DNA from: Deltaproteobacteria bacterium
Lineage (GTDB): Bacteria > Desulfobacterota > Desulfomonilia > UBA1062
Assembly (NCBI GenBank): GCA_023230665.1
Contig: JALNWY010000022.1
Location: forward strand, 1-25,598
Reading direction: 5' to 3'
DNA length: 25,598 nucleotides
Shown: positions 24,289 to 25,598 of the stretch, piece after piece
How the letters are laid out: every line of letters starts with the position of its first letter
Position numbering within the stretch: position 1 is the stretch's first letter
Program-made: the position numbers and the translations under genes
The notes under the pieces: model-generated
The model's input: the letters and a program-made list of their open reading frames with translations, nothing else
Databases searched by the model: none
What the model was told of the DNA's origin: nothing

Positions 24289-25141
24289 GCCGCCGTCCGA
24301 GGGGCGGTCGCTGATATTCCAGATCACACTCGGTTGTTCGTGGAACAAATGCCTGTTCTGCGGGATGTACAAGGGCAAGCGATTCAAGGTGCGGCCCTGG
24401 GAAGAGATCGAAAAGGACATCATCGAGATGTCCTGGATGATGCCCGACACCCGGAAGGTTTTTCTCGCCGACGGCGACCCCTTGGGAGTGGAAACCGGTT
24501 TTCTCATCAAGGTGCTGGATCTCATCAACAAGAAGTTTCCCCGCCTGGAGCGAATCAGCACCTATGCCGGCCCCACCAACCTCATGGAGAAGGACATCGA
24601 AGAGCTCAAGGAGCTGAGGAAACGCAAACTCGATGTCCTGTATCTCGGCATTGAGACGGGCAACGACGCCCTGCTGAAAAAAATCTGCAAGGGCGCCACG
24701 GCAGACGAGATCATCGAAGGGAGCACAAAGGCCATCGATGCGGGCCTGCGCATGTCCACCTTCATCATCTTAGGGCTGGGAGGCGTGGAGGGAAGCTTCG
24801 ACCATGCCAAGGACTCCGCCCGCGTAGCCAATGCCATAGATCCCCAGTTTCTGGCCTGTCTCACCCTCATGCTCGGGCAGTACGAGGAAATCTACGAGAA
24901 GAAGCTCATGGGGGGCAATTTCAAGCTGATCGACCGGATGCAGTCGCTCCAGGAGCTCCGGTGGTTCGTGGAAGACCTCGACGTGTCAGACTGCAAATTC
25001 GGGACCGAGCACGCATCCAACCATCTTCCCCTGAACGGACGCCTTCCTCAAGACAAGGATGGGATCCTGGAGATCATCGACCGGGCTCTCGAGGGGGGCA
25101 GGTCCGGGATGCTCCGTCCGGAGTGGCTGCGGGGGCTCTAG
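24263..25141 (+). CDS. small radical-SAM protein (paralogue of the one at 19467)
   Basis: This 292-residue radical-SAM protein has the cluster motif GCSWNKCLFCGMYKG with Cys25, Cys30 and Cys33, spaced CX4CX2C as in its paralogue. Further blocks are VFLADGDPLGVETGFL, LDVLYLGIETGNDALLKKICKG and TFIILGLGGVEGSFDHA. The C-terminus ends in a shared block (FGTEHASNHLPLNGRLPQDKDGIL). GTG 24263 has GGAGGG just upstream, inside the preceding cotransporter gene, so translation is probably coupled; ATG 24275 is an alternative. The substrate is unknown. Similar proteins are often annotated only as radical-SAM or Elp3/MiaB-like. Confidence 0.9.
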   Translation: MNYDMPLYRPPSEGRSLIFQITLGCSWNKCLFCGMYKGKRFKVRPWEEIEKDIIEMSWMMPDTRKVFLADGDPLGVETGFLIKVLDLINKKFPRLERISTYAGPTNLMEKDIEELKELRKRKLDVLYLGIETGNDALLKKICKGATADEIIEGSTKAIDAGLRMSTFIILGLGGVEGSFDHAKDSARVANAIDPQFLACLTLMLGQYEEIYEKKLMGGNFKLIDRMQSLQELRWFVEDLDVSDCKFGTEHASNHLPLNGRLPQDKDGILEIIDRALEGGRSGMLRPEWLRGL

Positions 25142-25432
25142 CCTCTCCCTGAGCAGACCTGGCAGGTTCCCGCCCCTTCCGGCCTCTCAGCCGGGCGCAG
25201 AGGGACGGGCCCGCACGCCTTGGGAGGTCCTGGCGCTGTTCCGCTGCTCTTTCGTCTCAAAGGGCAGCGAAAACGGCTTGAGGCCGGACGCGCTTTTGTC
25301 TGTCCGGGAAAAAACCTTTCCGTTCTTCCTTCCCGCCGGGCGAAACAGGGTTTTTCATGGCCGGGAACTTTAAAAAAATACAGCCGGTAAGCCGGTGCAG
25401 GCGATCTGAGGCGCCTGAGGTAAAGTCATCCC

Positions 25433-25460
25433 GCTAAGGCCCGGGATCCCGGGCCTTAGC
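25433..25460. repeat. perfect 28-base palindrome upstream of hisS
   Basis: The sequence reads GCTAAGGCCCGGGA and its exact reverse complement with no central spacer. As RNA it could form a very strong hairpin with a minimal loop, ending the previous transcript, though no T run follows. As DNA it could be a dimer binding site. It lies 32 bases before the candidate -35 element of hisS. Confidence 0.7.
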
Positions 25461-25492
25461 TGCCCCGGCGCGCAGCCGAAAGCGAAGCCTGA

Positions 25493-25522
25493 TTGACAGA
25501 TACCGGCACAATGAGCTACCAA
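25493..25522 (+). promoter_or_regulatory. candidate promoter for hisS
   Basis: TTGACA at 25493-25498 is a perfect -35 hexamer. The best -10 at 18-base spacing is TACCAA (25517-25522), only three of six matches. Transcription would begin close to the GGAGGA ribosome binding site at 25534-25539, so the leader would be very short. Support is moderate at best. Confidence 0.3.
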
Positions 25523-25544
25523 TGGTTTATTTCGGAGGAAGATT

Positions 25545-25598
25545 GTGGAAGTGAAAGCAATACGTGGAATGAGTGACATCCTCCCCGGCGACGTGCCA
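25545..25598 (+). CDS. hisS: histidine-tRNA ligase, N-terminal fragment (cut by window end)
   Basis: Only 18 codons are inside the window. They read (M)EVKAIRGMSDILPGDVP, and AIRGMSDILPGD is the characteristic beginning of histidyl-tRNA synthetase (class II motif 1 region follows in full proteins). GTG 25545 has GGAGGA 5 bases upstream; GTG 25551 in the same frame is an alternative with 11-base spacing. The call rests on this short but distinctive N-terminus. Confidence 0.85.
   Translation, partial: MEVKAIRGMSDILPGDVP

Larger units (their letters stand above)
25142..25544. other. 403-base GC-rich intergenic region upstream of hisS
   Basis: No gene is recognised here on either strand. I looked for tRNA, SRP RNA and common riboswitch cores and found none that hold. 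It carries a short direct repeat (AGCCGGT at 25382-25388 and again as AGCCGGTG at 25390), a perfect palindrome at 25433-25460 and a possible hisS promoter at 25493-25522. Several smaller GC-rich inverted repeats suggest structured RNA, but I cannot name one. Confidence 0.45.

Noticed and set aside
25142..25544. A structured RNA (SRP RNA, c-di-GMP or cobalamin riboswitch) before hisS
   Set aside because: None of the conserved cores of these families could be found by reading; only generic GC-rich inverted repeats are present.

Overview
The window looks like the chromosome of an anaerobic deltaproteobacterium (Desulfobacterota or Syntrophobacterales-like). This is inferred from gene content and protein style, not from a marker gene: split alpha/beta glycyl-tRNA synthetase, a Liv-type ABC transporter operon with embedded CoA ligases, a hemerythrin, an MgtE transporter and small radical-SAM proteins. 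Most of the DNA is GC-rich. Three AT-rich patches stand out: around the Fic gene (1-395 and 1518-1752), the 655-base gap at 17520-18174, and short leaders near 21180 and 22550.

Layout. (1) 396-1517 (+): a self-contained class II Fic protein in an AT-rich setting. (2) 1753-8368 (+): a housekeeping run of a truncated RodZ-like HTH membrane protein, mgtE, recO (without its usual zinc finger), glyQ, glyS and a Dgt-like HD phosphohydrolase. From mgtE onward the gaps are 15 bases or less. (3) 17519 down to 8460 (-): an eight-gene operon of substrate-binding protein, LivG, long-chain acyl-CoA ligase, LivH, LivM, LivF, PaaK-like adenylate-forming protein and class II aldolase. It probably imports an organic or amino acid and activates or processes it. 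(4) 17520-18174: a gene-poor gap holding a strong terminator hairpin in the operon leader, a possible phenylalanine-rich leader peptide, and a small VapB/AbrB-like relic. (5) 18175-19392 (+): a lipoprotein with seven RCC1 repeats. (6) 20366-19467 and 21032-20466 (-): a small radical-SAM protein and a hemerythrin. (7) 21288-25141 (+): an enlarged nucleoside diphosphate kinase, TrmO-like tRNA methyltransferase, Na/Pi cotransporter with PhoU-like tail, and a second radical-SAM protein overlapping it by 26 bases. (8) 25545 to the end (+): the first 18 codons of hisS, behind a perfect 28-base palindrome.

The most interesting candidate is the leader of the Liv/CoA-ligase operon. A 17-codon open frame ending in five Phe codons, Gly and stop is followed directly by an 8-base segment complementary to the 5' arm of a strong terminator hairpin, which lies upstream of the first structural gene. 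This resembles ribosome-mediated attenuation, but the frame lacks a Shine-Dalgarno sequence and the proposed antiterminator would remove only part of the terminator stem. Other points of note are the paired radical-SAM proteins with CX4CX2C cysteine spacing and a 19-base motif shared by two unrelated leaders.
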